A stretch of 64,000 nucleotides of DNA from NCBI RefSeq assembly GCF_949987535.1, contig NC_080078.1, positions 25,254,942 to 25,318,941 of the forward strand. Direction: 5' to 3'. The position numbers and the translations under genes are program-made. The notes below the pieces were generated by a model, which was given only the letters and a program-made list of their open reading frames with translations, had not been told where the DNA came from and made no database searches. This DNA is from Balaenoptera acutorostrata. Its lineage: Eukaryota; Chordata; Mammalia; Artiodactyla; Balaenopteridae. Shown here piece after piece: positions 32,260 to 42,238 of the stretch. The first letter of the stretch is position 1, and the number at the start of each line of letters is the position of its first letter.

Positions 32260-33075
32260 TTTATTGAGATGTAATTCACATGCCGTAAAATTTAGCTTTT
32301 TAAAGTGTACAACTCAGTAGGTTTCAGTAAATTCAGAGTTGTTCAACCATCACTACTGTCTAATGCCAGATGATTGTCATTATCCCCCAAAGAAAGCCAT
32401 ATCCATTATGTAGTCACTCCACACTCTTTACTCTCCCCAGCCTGTGGCAACCACTGTTCTACTTTCTGTCTTTGTGGATTGTTTGTTCTGGATATTTCAC
32501 ACAAATGAAATCACAAAATATGTGTCCTTTTGTGATGGGTTCTTTCACTTTGCATAATGTTTTCAAGGTTCATCCATGGGAGAGCATGTATCGGTACTTC
32601 AGTCCTTTCTATAACTGAATAATGTTACATTGTATAGATATACAACATTTTACTTTTCCATTCGTAAGTTGATGGATACTTGGGTTATTTCAATTTTTTG
32701 GCTAATGTGAATAGTGCTGCTATCAACATTTATGTACACATTTTTGTATGGCTGTATATTTTCAAATCTCTTGGAGATATACCTAAGAGTAGAATTGCTG
32801 TCAAATGGTAGATATGTTTAACATTTTTGTGAAATTAACAAACTGTTTTCCAAAGTGGCTGCATCATTTTACAATCCCACCAGCAATATGTTAAGGTTCT
32901 AATCTCTCTAAATCCTGTCTACACTTGTTATTGTCTTTTTGTTTATAGCCATTGCAGTAGGTATCTCATTACGGTTTTGATTTGCATTTCCCTAATGACT
33001 AATGATATTTAGCATCTACCCATCTGCCTAGTGGCCATTTGTTTATTTTCTTTGGAGAAATGTCTGTTGAAATCC
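32260..33075 (-). repeat. L1 3' UTR and ORF2 3' end, antisense, part 1
   Basis: A second antisense L1. It opens with the antisense 3' end ('ttacagctttattgagatgt', 'taaagtgtacaactcagtag') and passes through 'tgtggcaaccactgttctac' into ORF2 ('ccaaagtggctgcatcattt', 'acaatcccaccagcaatatg'). Because it starts again at a 3' end, it is a separate insertion from 30595-32255. A SINE at 33090 splits it. Confidence 0.88.
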
Positions 33076-33089
33076 TTTCCTCATTTTTA

Positions 33090-33293
33090 TTTATTTTTTT
33101 AAAGATTTTTTTGTTTTTTATGTGGACCAGTTTTAAAGTCTTTATTGAATTTGTTACAATACTGCTTCTGTTTTATGCTTTAGTTTTTTGGCCACGAGGC
33201 ATGTGGGATCTTAACTCCTCGACCAGGGATTGAACCCACACCCCCTGCATTGGAAGGCAAAGTCTTAACCACTGGAATGCTGGGGAAGTCCCA
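33090..33293 (-). mobile_element. CHR-type SINE inserted in an antisense L1, TSD
   Basis: Reverse SINE whose tRNA-like head is at the high-coordinate end ('taaccactggaatgctgggg' / 'aagtccc'). It includes 'gggatcttaactcctcgacc' and a 3' body 'gtctttattgaatttgttac' with a poly-T start. TSD TTTCCTCATTTTTA occurs at 33076-33089 and 33294-33307, exact over 14 bp. The L1 text continues in register on the other side. Confidence 0.93.
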
Positions 33294-33307
33294 TTTCCTC
33301 ATTTTTA

Positions 33308-34026
33308 AATTGAGGTTTTTTTTTTAATTGTTGAGTTATAAGGCTTCTTTATATATTCTGGATACAAGGTCCTCATCTGATATAAGATTTGCAAATATTA
33401 TTTCTTAATCTGTGGGTTGCCTTTTAACTTTTTTTCATGTTGTCTTTCAAAGCACAAAAGTTTTTAATTTCGATGAAGTTCTCTAATTATTTTTTGTCAT
33501 TTATGTTGAATATCATATCTAAGAAGGTTTTGCCTAACACAAGGTTACAAAGATATACTCCTATTTTTTATGGGAGTTTTACAGTTACAACTCTTAAACT
33601 CAGTTTGACAAAATGTTTTGAGTTAATTTTTGGTGTGAGGTAGGGATCTAGTTTCATTCTTTTACTTGTGAATATCCAGTTATTCAAAATCATTTGTTGA
33701 AAAGACTATTCTTTCCCTCACTGAATTGTCTTGGTACCTTTGTCAAAAATCAATGGACCATAAATGTGAGGGTTTATTTCTGGACTCTCAGTTCTATTTC
33801 CTTGATCTATATGTCTAACCTTATGCCAGTATTACACTGTTTTGATTCTGTAGCTTTGAAGTAAGTTTTGAAATCAAGGACTGTAAGTCTAACCTTGTTC
33901 TTCTTTTCAAGATTGTTTTGGCTATTCTAGGACATATGAATTTTCAGATCAGCTTGTGAGTTCCTGAAAAAAGTCCAGCTGTCATAGTGATAAGGACTGA
34001 ATTGAATCTGTAGATAATTTTAGAGA
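33308..34026 (-). repeat. L1 ORF2, antisense, part 2
   Basis: Continuation after the SINE: 'ttctggatacaaggtcctca', 'caaaagtttttaatttcgat', 'gtgtgaggtagggatctagt', 'acctttgtcaaaaatcaatg', 'gaattgaatctgtagataat'. It ends abruptly at the MLT1 LTR start at 34028. Confidence 0.85.
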
Positions 34027-34027
34027 G

Positions 34028-34310
34028 TGTGGTAGATATAGTAATGACCCCCAAGAAGATAGCCATGTTCTAATCTCCTTAAGCTGTGAATATGTTACCT
34101 TACATGGCAAAAGGGATATTGTAGATGTGATTAAGTTAAGGATCTTAAGATGAGAAGGTGATTCTGGATTATCCTGGTGGACCCAGTGTCCTTTATAAGA
34201 GGCAGGAAGGAGGGTCAGAGTCAGAGAATGAGATGTGACAAGAGAGGCTGTTGTTGTTTGAGTAACGGGGCCACAAGCCAAGGTCTGTGGGCAGCCACTA
34301 GCAGCTGCCT
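34028..34310 (+). mobile_element. MLT1 LTR, 5' half only
   Basis: Starts TGTGGTAGATATAGTAATGA and follows MLT1B/C: 'tatgttaccttacatggcaa', 'gtgattaagttaaggatctt', 'ttctggattatcctggtgga', 'aggaagga ggg' then a decayed middle. The 3' half is missing, replaced by antisense L2. Confidence 0.85.
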
Positions 34311-34326
34311 AAAAAATCTTAAATTG

Positions 34327-34625
34327 GGCTGGAAATGGAGGATATGGAGGTGAGCAAAAATAAACAAACAACAAAACAATCTGTATTCTAGTGGAGCTTA
34401 ATCAAATAAACTTATCTATTTAAAAAGTGCTTACAGGGGGAGATAAGAGCTTATAACAACTGTCTTGGATTTAATATGTTGGGAGGAGGTGGCTGACATC
34501 AGAATTAGTTGCCCAGAAGAGGTATGAAAGAAAGAGGAGGGGCTAATTTGATGAAGCAGGTGAGGCAAACACTCCAGGCAGAAGAAACTAACATGCAAAG
34601 GCCAGGAAGCAAAGAGCAGACTTCA
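34327..34625 (-). repeat. L2 LINE, antisense
   Basis: 'tattctagtggagcttaatc', 'agtgcttacagggggagata', 'ggaggaggtggctgacatca', 'aacactccaggcagaagaaa', 'ctaacatgcaaaggccagga' fit antisense L2. Confidence 0.75.
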
Positions 34626-35169
34626 GCTCTGCCTCCAAGCTTTCATCTCAGAGCATGTTGGAGCAAGAGCTATTCCCTGGCCTCGTTTCCTCTCATCACC
34701 TTGGAGGCCCCAGCAATGCTGGAGTCGAGCTAGGGGCTGGCTTGCTTGCTTTTGGAGGATAAATGTCTCTCTCCCTATCCTCTTGATAAATGTCTCTCTC
34801 CTTATCCTCTCCCTATCCCCCCCCATATCACTTTCTGCCACTCAGCAGGTCCCACAAGCACCTGGCTTCCAACATGCAGTGTGAACTGACTGAGGTTCCT
34901 GCGTGTTATTTCTTCTCTAATTAGCTAGCACACCTGCGCTGCCAGTGGCTTCTCCTGAGCCTATGAGGCCACCAGAGGTCGCATTAACAGGCTTGGTATA
35001 ATAAGTCATTGCCATGAAAGCTCAGGGTAATTAATTCTAACACTGGGAACTGCTCAAGACTAATTCCATTATTGTGAAATCAGGGCAAAAAAAAAAAAAT
35101 CATGCTGTCACTTAGCAACTTCCTACATCTGATGCTTTTTGTTACATGACTTCCTTTTCCTCCTCATGA
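34626..35169. other. Single-copy sequence; short tandem repeat; candidate regulatory island
   Basis: At 34758-34811 a 27-bp unit ('gataaatgtctctctcc...') occurs twice. From about 34845 to 35110 the sequence is repeat-free and holds TAATTA at 34918-34923 and 35028-35033, a CACCTG E-box at 34931-34936, and CCATTATTGT near 35067. That density suggests an enhancer-like element but is not proof. Confidence 0.4.
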
Positions 35170-35335
35170 CCAGCCCATCCATTAGGTACAATAATACTTA
35201 TTGCTCTTCTTGTTTTACAGATTCTAAGAAACTAAGGCCCAGAGAGGTTTTTAAAGTCACACAGCTTCAGTGCTGGAGCTGGGATTCCATCCCATGTCTA
35301 AGTAATAACTTAGATCATGTTCTTTCTAGTACCCT
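35170..35335 (-). repeat. MIR SINE, antisense
   Basis: 'cttgttttacagattctaag', 'aaactaaggcccagagaggt', 'aaagtcacacagcttcagtg', 'ctggagctgggattccatcc' match the antisense MIR. Confidence 0.88.
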
Positions 35336-36434
35336 CCATGAGCTATGCTTTTAATACTTTGAACTATATTTTACATCGAGAACTTAACTAACCCTTCTTA
35401 TTACCAGAGAACTGATGCAGCAGGCTGCTACAGTTGTATATGTATATTTTTAATTGCATGATCTCTGTCTAAATAAAACCCTTTGGCCCTATTGCATGTC
35501 CTGGCACTGTTGATTGTCTGGTCCAGGGAGAGACCCTGGAGTCTCTGTCCAAAGCCTTCTGCCTCCCTGAAGACCTAACTAGGAAAAAAGTTAACAGAAA
35601 GCAACTTGCTGATCCTAATTGCTTTGCCGGGTGTACATGTCTCAGATCAAATACCATTTTGTCCTCTTTTTCCCCTTTGGAGGGGAATTAATTAAGCTCT
35701 AATTACAATGACAGAAAAAATAGAAGCTACAATAAAGTTATTTTTTTAAAAAAGCTATTAACAAGGTCTGAGCACAGAGCTTGTTATAACCCAGGGATGA
35801 GCCTCATTTGAATTTTATGACCTCTCCATTTACATTTTTTTATTAAACCTTTTCTTACAATCCTCAATATGTCTTCCTTCCATGGTATAATCATCCTCAG
35901 GAATTTTCAGGCGTTAAATTAGATACTTGGGGGCTACCTGACTCCTCCTGCTTTCGGTCACAGCATGCTGTATCCCATGAGGCAGATTAATAATAATTTT
36001 TTAAAACTGATTTAAAAGTTCATATCAAGTTTTTTCCATCTGGAAGGAGTCCGACTTGCAGAGCCCCTCTGGTCCAGGCAAATTAGATGGGAGTGAAAGT
36101 TTTCCATGTTAGAGAGAAAGTTTAAAAGTGTATTGCAATCAGGGCATCTCACTGCTAAGGGGAAACTCAGTTCTTTTTCCCTATCAAACAGAAGCCAGCC
36201 ATGCAGACAGGGCTGGGCTGATGTGAAGGTGGAAAGGACCTTCCCACAAGGAGGGATAGGAGAGGGCTCCTTGGCCTGCTGTGCTGCACAACGCTGTCCT
36301 GAATGTCACAGCTTGAAAGATAAACTGTCCCAGAAGGAGTTGTGACCTGCCAAGTCACACAACGAAGGGCAGAGCTGTGTCTCAATCCTAGACCTAGACC
36401 CACACGTGGCTTCTCTACCACACATGGCTGGGTC
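35336..36434. other. Single-copy sequence with a homeodomain-motif cluster
   Basis: Repeat-free for about 1.1 kb. At 35686-35714 AATTAATTAA, TAATTA and TGACAG fall within 29 bp, followed by AATAAAG and further AT-rich words, and by 'gattaataataatttttt' near 35985. This fits a developmental enhancer but could be a chance AT-rich cluster. No exon seen; the 79- and 89-codon frames near 36106-36436 overlap on opposite strands and have no domain. Confidence 0.4.
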
Positions 36435-36590
36435 ACCTGGGTAGGGTCTTCAGAATTCAGATTCTCAATCCCAAGCCTCCATCTACTGAATCAGAACATC
36501 TAGGAATGGGATCTTGGAATCTGTGTTTTTTCAAACGCCTCCAGGCAGATTCTGATGACTAGTCAGGCATGGGAGTCATCTGATTAAAAT
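36435..36590 (+). mobile_element. MER5 hAT MITE, partial
   Basis: 'tctactgaatcagaacatct', 'gatcttggaatctgtgtttt', 'gcctccaggcagattctgat' follow MER5A in sense; the 5' end is worn. Confidence 0.75.
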
Positions 36591-38394
36591 GTCAAGAGTA
36601 GATGAAAAACACAAGTTTTCAGGGAAGAGAAACACACTAGGTGTCCCAAATGGCAGAGAAGAATGAAACATACTCCCAAGAGGCTGGAGCTTCTAGCCTA
36701 GATGGTTCCCACAAGGGAATTTCTTTGAAATTTTCTCATTTATCCTAAAAATGATATAACTTTGGATTCCATTTTAATAATAACCATTATATAAACATAT
36801 GCATATATATGTGTGCGCATATCTATGTGTGTGTGCATGTGTTCATACCCCAGATGTTAGCTGGCTCCAGAATATCTGTAACACTTCCTAGAACAGCCCA
36901 TGCTCTACCCAATGGATATACACAGCTTTTCCCAAAATGTCTAAAAATCCATGGTGGGGTAGGGGTGGGTGCTTATAACCTCAGGTTCATCTCCGGGCTC
37001 TAAATTCCTGTTTCCACTAAATCTGTTTCTGGATCTTCTCACCATTCCATGGACATCATCTCTACTTTTTGATGCATGTAAAGTGACCCATACTTGATTT
37101 CCACTAAAATCAATTCTCACAAAATATTGGTCTGTACAGTACACTCTAATAATGATTTTTTGGGGAAGAATAGGGGAGAAATGCATGGAGGAGGGGCAAT
37201 GATGTGCAGGACCAGGCTCATACAGGTTCACAAGAGCCAGCTATTAAATTGCCAAGATTTTTGCAATCTGGTTGTTAAACACAGCCATTATTAAAAATTA
37301 AATTATATAAACTTATAATTAAATAAACTATGTTATTGATAAAGGTAATAAATATCCAAATCTCATTACTTTCTAATCATTTCACTACATTCTATTATTA
37401 TCTATACCATAGATATAGATATAGAGGTTTTTTACTATATTCATGTGGCAGAAATACTATAAAATGAGCTGCTATTGCATCTCTTCCCAATTCTATGTTC
37501 AATGATTTCATATTGGTAGAATGAAATTGGCCATGGTGAGAGTTTTTATACCACATAAATTGGCAAATGCTATAAATCAAAGCTTGATTAATTGTTTTGT
37601 TGATTGCCTAGACTTAAAAATTCATGGAGACTATGTTAATAATATCAGTTAAATTTAAGTGTGTCATATCTGTGACTCACATAAAAGGCTGAAGAAATTT
37701 TTGTCAATATTTGAAAACTATTACCCATTTTAGCAAAGGAGTCATTCATGTCATGGACAAATGAGTGAAGTTCTGACAGGTCTGTCTCCCTTGTTTCACT
37801 TCCATCTTATTCACCAACATAAATGAAAATATCAACTAACGTTCATGTCAGAATTACACTTGTAATCAAGTATTTATTTTTAAGCCCAATTTTGTCAAAT
37901 CATGGTTGAATTGTGACCATAGATCAGCTATAGATACAAGAATTCTGCAAAATTCATGAAAGCATTCTGTGAGAATCGAGTGGCTAGATGGTAAAGAATA
38001 GCCTATATTTTGTTCTCATTTGTAAATTGTGTGCTACACATCCTTCATGTCAGTAAAGGTTTGGATAAACTTATGTATGTTTCCCCGGAGAACTAGTTGT
38101 TAAACATTTACTAGCCCACCCCTCAGAAGGATTTATATCATGATAATATAAACACATTGAATAGTAAACATATATGTGTGTGTATATATACATATACTTT
38201 CTCACCTCAAAAACGGGTAATTTTTCTTCTTCCTCCCTCTCAGGTTCTTTATCTTCTGCAAAGTTATTTAATCATCTCTTTCATTGGGGTATAGGATGTT
38301 TGCAGGTTACCATCCAAACATCCATGTCCCTTTCCCCATCAACAGGCTATTACACTTTCAATGTGGAATGCACCCCTCCTCCCCTCTCAGTTTT
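36591..38394. other. AT-rich single-copy sequence with short TG/TA tracts
   Basis: About 1.8 kb without recognisable exon or clear repeat. Imperfect (TG/TA)n patches occur at about 36797-36842 and 38167-38200. Confidence 0.4.
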
Positions 38395-38775
38395 ACTGTT
38401 TGAGTAGAATGAACCCTTCCCTACCTACAGGAATTAGCTCTGAGAGGCTTAAGCCAATCAGCATGTGCCAGCTTCCTGGCTAGGGTGATTGGTTCAGAGT
38501 TGAACACATGACCCAATGTAGGTCAATGAGGGAGAAGGAAACCCAGGACTTAAGGAGGAGATAAAGAGATATCTACCAGAACTTGAGGATGAAGCCAAAG
38601 ACAATGGAAAGCAAAGAGGAAAGACAAAATCTGGGTCCTCGGTAAAGTCATTTGAAGATGAAGCCTTATCTGAAACCAGATCTTCCTGATTTTTAGGTAC
38701 AAGAAGTAATAAATGCCCTCTGTTTTTAATGCCAATTTGAGTTGAGTTTTCTGTTCCTTGAAACCAAAAATATCC
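38395..38775 (+). repeat. L1M-type 3' UTR, diverged
   Basis: 'gggtgattggttcagagttg', 'aacacatgacccaatgtagg', 'tcaatgagggagaaggaaac' and the end 'ccaatttgagttgagttttc' / 'tgttccttgaaaccaaaaat' resemble an old L1M 3' UTR also present at 55385. No coding part seen. Confidence 0.5.
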
Positions 38776-39214
38776 TTCACTTTTATATTTGTTTTGGCTC
38801 CTTACTTCAGGGGCCTCACTTTCTACCCCAAGGCTAATAAAGCCTTTGAGTAAACATAGGAATTTCTTCCCTAAGAGAAATTCTATTCAAGCTAATAAGA
38901 TTTTTTAAAAATAATTTAAGTACATAAAAGTAGTATTTATAATAACTTATTGTCAAGCAAAACGAACATTCTAGAAAGTTGCACCATATTTATTCCATGG
39001 CTTCTGAGTACTTGCTGGCAGAATCGTATACTAAGGGATGTGCTCACTTCAATTTGAGAAGCCTGGCACTAAAGCATTAAGACACCACTTGTGTCTCAGA
39101 TAGTCAACCCTTGGTTGATTATTCATGTGTTTTATGCCAGTCACAGAGTAGGATACTGAGAGAGCTGGATGTAAAATGGAGTAATTTGAGGGAGATGAAG
39201 GATGATGATGATGA
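38776..39214. other. Single-copy sequence, (GAT)n patch
   Basis: Contains (GAT)5-6 at about 39201-39217. Otherwise nothing recognised. Confidence 0.45.
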
Positions 39215-39217
39215 TGA

Positions 39218-39430
39218 CTATAATGGTAATTAGAGCAAAAACGTACATTGTGCTTGCTATGTGCCAAGTTCTCTGCTAAGTTCTTTCCGTGAATTAATCC
39301 TCACTGCCACCCTAGAAGGCAGGCATTGCCCTCCCTAATTTATAGGTAAAGATGTGAAAATGGCTGCCCAAGGTCATACACCTTGGCTCCTGAGTCTGCA
39401 CTCTAACCACTAGGTTGTACTGCTTCTCCA
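39218..39430 (-). repeat. MIR SINE, antisense
   Basis: 'tgcttgctatgtgccaagtt', 'gtgaattaatcctcactgcc', 'taatttataggtaaagatgt', 'gctgcccaaggtcatacacc', 'actctaaccactaggttgta' follow MIR in reverse. Confidence 0.85.
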
Positions 39431-39879
39431 CTGTGTGCTTGGGAGAAAATGGAAATGTATCTAGATCCAACTCACAGGAATAGGTGAGCCCTGGTGGGGA
39501 TCTGCCTTTGACGCTTTGAGCGTGGTTGTGGAGTCCCAGCATCCACAAAAGATGCTTAACCAATGCCAGCACAGAGACCAAATGCAATTTATGCTTGAAG
39601 GGAGTAGCAGGTAGCTAGGAGCACAATTTCCATGGAGCAGATAAGGCCATCAACAGTCAAGGAACAGAGGTCAGAAAGATGTAGAACATGTCAGCAAGGA
39701 GAGGGAGTAGGATGAAGATACCGGTTCAGAATGGAGACCATAAACAATAAAAGGGCAGCAAAGGATGATTTTTCTGTATCAAAGTAGGAAAGGTTCAAAG
39801 GTTGAAGGCCAGGCACTTGGCCAGAGGGGTCCTGGAGTAGATAATATCACAATAATAATATGTCACGAGCCATGCCAAA
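39431..39879. other. Single-copy sequence, nothing recognised
   Basis: The 91-codon minus frame at 39312-39587 overlaps the MIR and is not credible. Confidence 0.4.
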
Positions 39880-40290
39880 ACTCAGTTGCATACAATAACA
39901 AGTATTTATTTCTGGTTCACAAATTTGTGGGCCAGCTGGCGATTCCAGTTATAAACGAGTAAAGATGCAATATTAGTGGTGATAGATAGATGATCTAGGC
40001 TACACTCTATTCCAAGCTGGAAGCTGGGTTCAGGTCAATTCCACGTGTCTCTCATTCTCTTTGGACCAGCAGGTGAGCCAGGGCAGGTGTATGTCATGGC
40101 AACGACAAAAACACAAGACAGCAAGTCTAATCATACACATTTCAATCTCTGCTGGCATCTTGTCTGATATCACCCCACTGGCCAAGGCAACTCACATGAC
40201 CAAGTCCAAAGGCAGAGGGTAGGGGAACACTGCCCACCATGAAACCATGGCAAGGAGGTGGGTGTCTAATACTATTCCAAAGGAGGGCAT
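39880..40290. repeat. Probable old dispersed repeat, unnamed
   Basis: 'caagtatttatttctggttc' and 'tgtgggccagctggcgattc' resemble the start of a mammalian repeat often seen with 'tctgtgggtcagctgggca'. Ends are not visible. A related 55-bp block recurs at 40579. Confidence 0.35.
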
Positions 40291-41140
40291 AATTAAGACC
40301 AATAATTAAGTCTACTACAAGCCCCAAAGATAAACTTTGCCTTATAGTGATATAAAGATCTGCCCCCAAGGTGTGAGACAGTGTCCTTGGCATTGAAGAA
40401 GGAAAATGGGGAAGGTCCCATAGAGTGACCATGTATATGAGAGACTAAAGGAGGTAAATGGGGGGAGGGGTTGCTTTTCCCAGGCTTTGATGAACATAGA
40501 CAGATGAGCCACGGCTATTTGTAAGGCAGCCCAGTGGAAAGACCCACCCAAGACTTATCGATCAAAACTGTGCTCCGGCCAGTTATAAACTTACTAGTTT
40601 AAGGTACAATGTTAGTGGCGATAGATAGATGGTTAGGTGTCTTTTGCTTCTGAGGATTCTCGGGTCACCTTACTATGGACCAAGCATAGCCAGCACAACA
40701 GATGGCTAAGTTTGTGCTCAGAAGGTTTCTCTCTGTCGTGCTGGCTACGTTAGGTCTGTTTCTTAGAGGAAGCATGCAGTGATACAGAGTGATTGTGTTT
40801 CCTTGCCAATTTCACCTCTTCCTTCTTGATCAAGCCTCTTTCAGTCTTTTCTTCCCATCAGAGAATGCAGCCATGGCCAAAGGCAGGCTCCCCATTAGAA
40901 ACCACTGCCCAGTCAATCTACATTCGTGACTTCCTGAGCTAAATGAGCTTTACGACTTCTATTTGGCTCTTTGAATCTGAGACCACATCCAGTATTCCTT
41001 GGGGGTCAGGGCAACCTGGCTAGATTTATTGGATATTAGAGTCAGAAAGGGTAAGGAATCTACGCCTACATAAACATCAACATCTGCTCTTTATTTTGCA
41101 TGGGCAGCCTCAAAAAGCCACAAAAGAAACAATTTTAGAT
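40291..41140. other. Single-copy sequence, with one block shared with 39.95 kb
   Basis: 40579-40636 is an imperfect copy of 39945-40000 (see findings). The rest shows no exon or repeat. Confidence 0.4.
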
Positions 41141-41332
41141 CAGTGGTTTTCAATGCTAACTGCATGTTAAAGCCACCATGGGAGCTGTGATATCATAGAT
41201 GCCTGGGTCCCTTCCCAGACCAATTAAGTCAGGATCTCAGGGTAGGGAGAGTGCCTGGACATTGTTTTGGGGTTTGTTCATTTTTAAGCTCTCCAGATGT
41301 TTCTAATATGTAGTCAGGTGTGAAAAATCACT
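41141..41332 (+). mobile_element. MER5A-like hAT MITE with degraded TSD
   Basis: 192 bp from CAGTGGTTTTCAATGC to GTGAAAAATCACT, with 'caggatctcagggtagggag' and 'ctccagatgtttctaatatg' inside. Flanks TTTTAGAT and ATTTAGAG share TTTAGA. Confidence 0.8.
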
Positions 41333-41340
41333 ATTTAGAG

Positions 41341-41984
41341 TCTCCAGTTTAATCAGCACAGGGCTGTATTGGTCTGGCAATTTCTGTTATAAAATTCACT
41401 GTGAAAATATAAAATATGTTCATATTCATTCGGTGTTCAGTTTTGAAAAACCTAACTTTTTCTGAAGATCAGAACATCATTTTTCTTTGTTCTGAAAATT
41501 CTGCCCCAATCTTCAGCCAAAAGCAAGGTGGAGGCATGTCTTTTTAACCATAACAGGAATAATAATCAGGAATTATGGTGTTGGTGAGAGTGCTTTATAA
41601 TGTGTCAGGACGTCTTGGCCAACCGTGCTCAGACATAGAATGTTGCAAGTTTTTCTTTCTTTTCTCCTCAGGAATTTATGTGCATCTGTTGATATACATG
41701 GAGGCTTTTGTTTTACAATCAGGGAAGAACTGGGAGCTGGTATTTTGTTGGGTCAAAAAGGGAGAAAGAAGACAACCGTGGAGGGGCCTGCATGATATCT
41801 CCCTTCCCCTGGCCTCTGGGACTGCTCTTTTCTTGTATGTGCTTGAAACTGCCTTGTCCTTAGACGTTGTGGACTCAGAGTATTTTCAGAGTTCTTTTAG
41901 GGGCAGATGACAAAGCGTAAGGTAAAGCTGCAGGAAGATCATTTTCCCTTCCTCTGAACCGAGCCCTCTAGAGCATCCTCAGTC
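41341..41984. other. Single-copy sequence, nothing recognised
   Basis: A 111-codon plus frame at 41575-41910 has hydrophobic stretches but no domain, signal or exon edge that I can defend. Confidence 0.4.
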
Positions 41985-42120
41985 AGAAATGGTCATTCCC
42001 ATTTTACAGTTGAGACAATGGAGGCACAGAAAAAGTAAGAAATTTGCTCAGCATCACTCAAGAGAGATGAGCAGAGATCTGAACTCAGATCTTCTACACC
42101 CCAAATTCTTTGCATCAGCA
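41985..42120 (-). repeat. MIR SINE, antisense
   Basis: 'cattcccattttacagttga', 'gacaatggaggcacagaaaa', 'gaaatttgctcagcatcact', 'atctgaactcagatcttcta' match antisense MIR. Confidence 0.85.
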
Positions 42121-42170
42121 AAGAATTCTCTAAGAGAGAAAACCACAGTATTTGGGGGAACTAGACACAG

Positions 42171-42173
<3 letters not shown>

Positions 42174-42236
<63 letters not shown>
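42174..42236. repeat. (TA)31 microsatellite
   Basis: 63 bp of uninterrupted TA. The long Tyr-Ile run in the plus frame is this array. Long pure TA arrays are unstable and can extrude cruciforms. Confidence 0.98.

Positions 42237-42238
<2 letters not shown>

Noticed and set aside
41575..41910. 111-codon plus frame with hydrophobic stretches, possible small membrane protein
   Set aside because: No splice, promoter or family support; frames of this length are expected by chance in 64 kb.
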